64,000 nt of DNA from Chitinophagaceae bacterium (GTDB taxonomy: Bacteria > Bacteroidota > Bacteroidia > Chitinophagales > UBA10324). How positions within the stretch are numbered: position 1 is the stretch's first letter; every line of letters begins with the position of its first letter. The notes under the pieces are model-generated. The model ran no database searches. It was not told the origin of the DNA and worked only from the letters and a program-made list of their open reading frames with translations. Position numbers and translations under genes: made by a program. The stretch is taken from NCBI GenBank assembly GCA_947469485.1, contig CANIPU010000001.1, forward strand, positions 62,001 to 126,000, written 5' to 3'. This document shows positions 63,631 to 64,000 of this stretch, in pieces.

Positions 63631-64000
63631 TTTCTTTGGATGAAGATGAGGTTCTACTTTAATTTTAACTTTTTTATGCGCTGCTTTTGCTTTTGCCTCT
63701 TCACTCCTCTTTTTCTTTTGAGCTTTTAAACTCTCAATCCACGGAAGCCAATAATCTGTACCATACCACACAAAGATCTCTTCTCCCGGCTTAATGTTTC
63801 TGCTTGCAATAATGAATGATCTTCGGTTACGAACTGCATAGTAGCTGTTATTTCTACATCCCTTCTTGCGGGTTAATCCGCGTGCATCATTAGCATATCT
63901 TGCAAGATTCTTTGGTTCAGCATATGCATCAATGCATTTATACTTGGTTATATAAAAAACATAACCTCCCTTTCCATCATCATCGCGCTTTTCCGCATCA
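63619..64000 (-). CDS. SET-domain protein, C-terminal part (runs off the window)
   Basis: 126 residues plus stop codon are visible, the rest lies beyond 64000. Translation shows the second half of a SET domain: NLARYANDARG (in place of the RFINHSC helix), NNSYYAVRNRRSFIIASRNIKPGEEIFVWYG, then YWLPWIE and a lysine-rich tail. The GEE-x4-YG motif is the methyl-donor and tyrosine site. Bacterial SET proteins methylate lysine side chains; target unknown. It converges on sua5 with a 12-bp overlap. Confidence 0.75.
   Translation of the reverse strand, partial: DAEKRDDDGKGGYVFYITKYKCIDAYAEPKNLARYANDARGLTRKKGCRNNSYYAVRNRRSFIIASRNIKPGEEIFVWYGTDYWLPWIESLKAQKKKRSEEAKAKAAHKKVKIKVEPHLHPKKSSR

Overview
The window is a chromosomal segment of a Bacteroidota bacterium. 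The evidence is direct: intergenic regions carry the Bacteroidota promoter form (TTG, about 19 nt, TAnnTTTG) instead of the E. coli -35/-10; secreted proteins end in type IX secretion (T9SS) sorting domains; a PorW/SprE-type T9SS lipoprotein, a SusC-like TonB receptor with a carboxypeptidase-regulatory N-terminus, a DUF3078 protein and a bactofilin/AtpZ cluster are present. Base composition is AT-rich by eye. There are no tRNA, rRNA, CRISPR, transposase or integrase genes. The exact genus cannot be told.

Layout. 1-2.5 kb: outer-membrane barrel, mscL, DUF3078 protein. 2.5-33 kb, mostly minus strand: the str-S10-spc ribosomal superoperon, dispersed into four units, each with its own predicted promoter and terminator: rpsL-rpsG-fusA; rpsJ to rpsN; rpsH to rplO; secY-map-rof. 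Two blocks of unrelated genes sit in the breaks. Block A (7.8-14.6 kb) holds a dienelactone-hydrolase-like enzyme, a coiled-coil/winged-helix protein, a lipoprotein, a TonB receptor, a membrane protein and a soluble TonB C-terminal domain protein. Block B (21.8-29.9 kb) holds an SOS-like translesion module: an XRE/S24 self-cleaving repressor, dinB and a DnaE2-type polymerase, interleaved with an SDR, a TPR protein, a lipoprotein, a ferritin-like protein and a small ORF.

33-43 kb: pepP-pssA, purS and an M28 peptidase, a large T9SS-exported surface protein, then a tight minus-strand operon M23 peptidase-bactofilin-AtpZ-AtpI-like-SprT. 43-51 kb: porW, a class A penicillin-binding protein, an EGF-like lipoprotein, a CrtC/AttH-like lipoprotein, and a gene interrupted by one in-frame TGA. 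51-64 kb: T9SS-exported esterase, a cold-shock/S1 fusion, an ABC-F ATPase, two tandem T9SS paralogues, an AlkB-type hydroxylase, TPR, TraB/GumN, Sua5, and at the right edge the C-terminal part of a SET-domain protein.

The most interesting signal is regulatory. The dinB and dnaE2 promoters are 6 kb apart on opposite strands, yet have the same architecture: TTG, 1 nt, an 11-bp dyad (TTGTAnTACAA), 3 nt, TATATTTG, 1 nt, a second dyad. The two dyads lie 23 bp centre to centre. The predicted promoter of the XRE/S24 gene starts inside one of them. This predicts an autoregulated, LexA-independent SOS circuit placed inside the broken ribosomal operon. Each element was read by eye; homology statements are from recognition of family motifs, not from searches.
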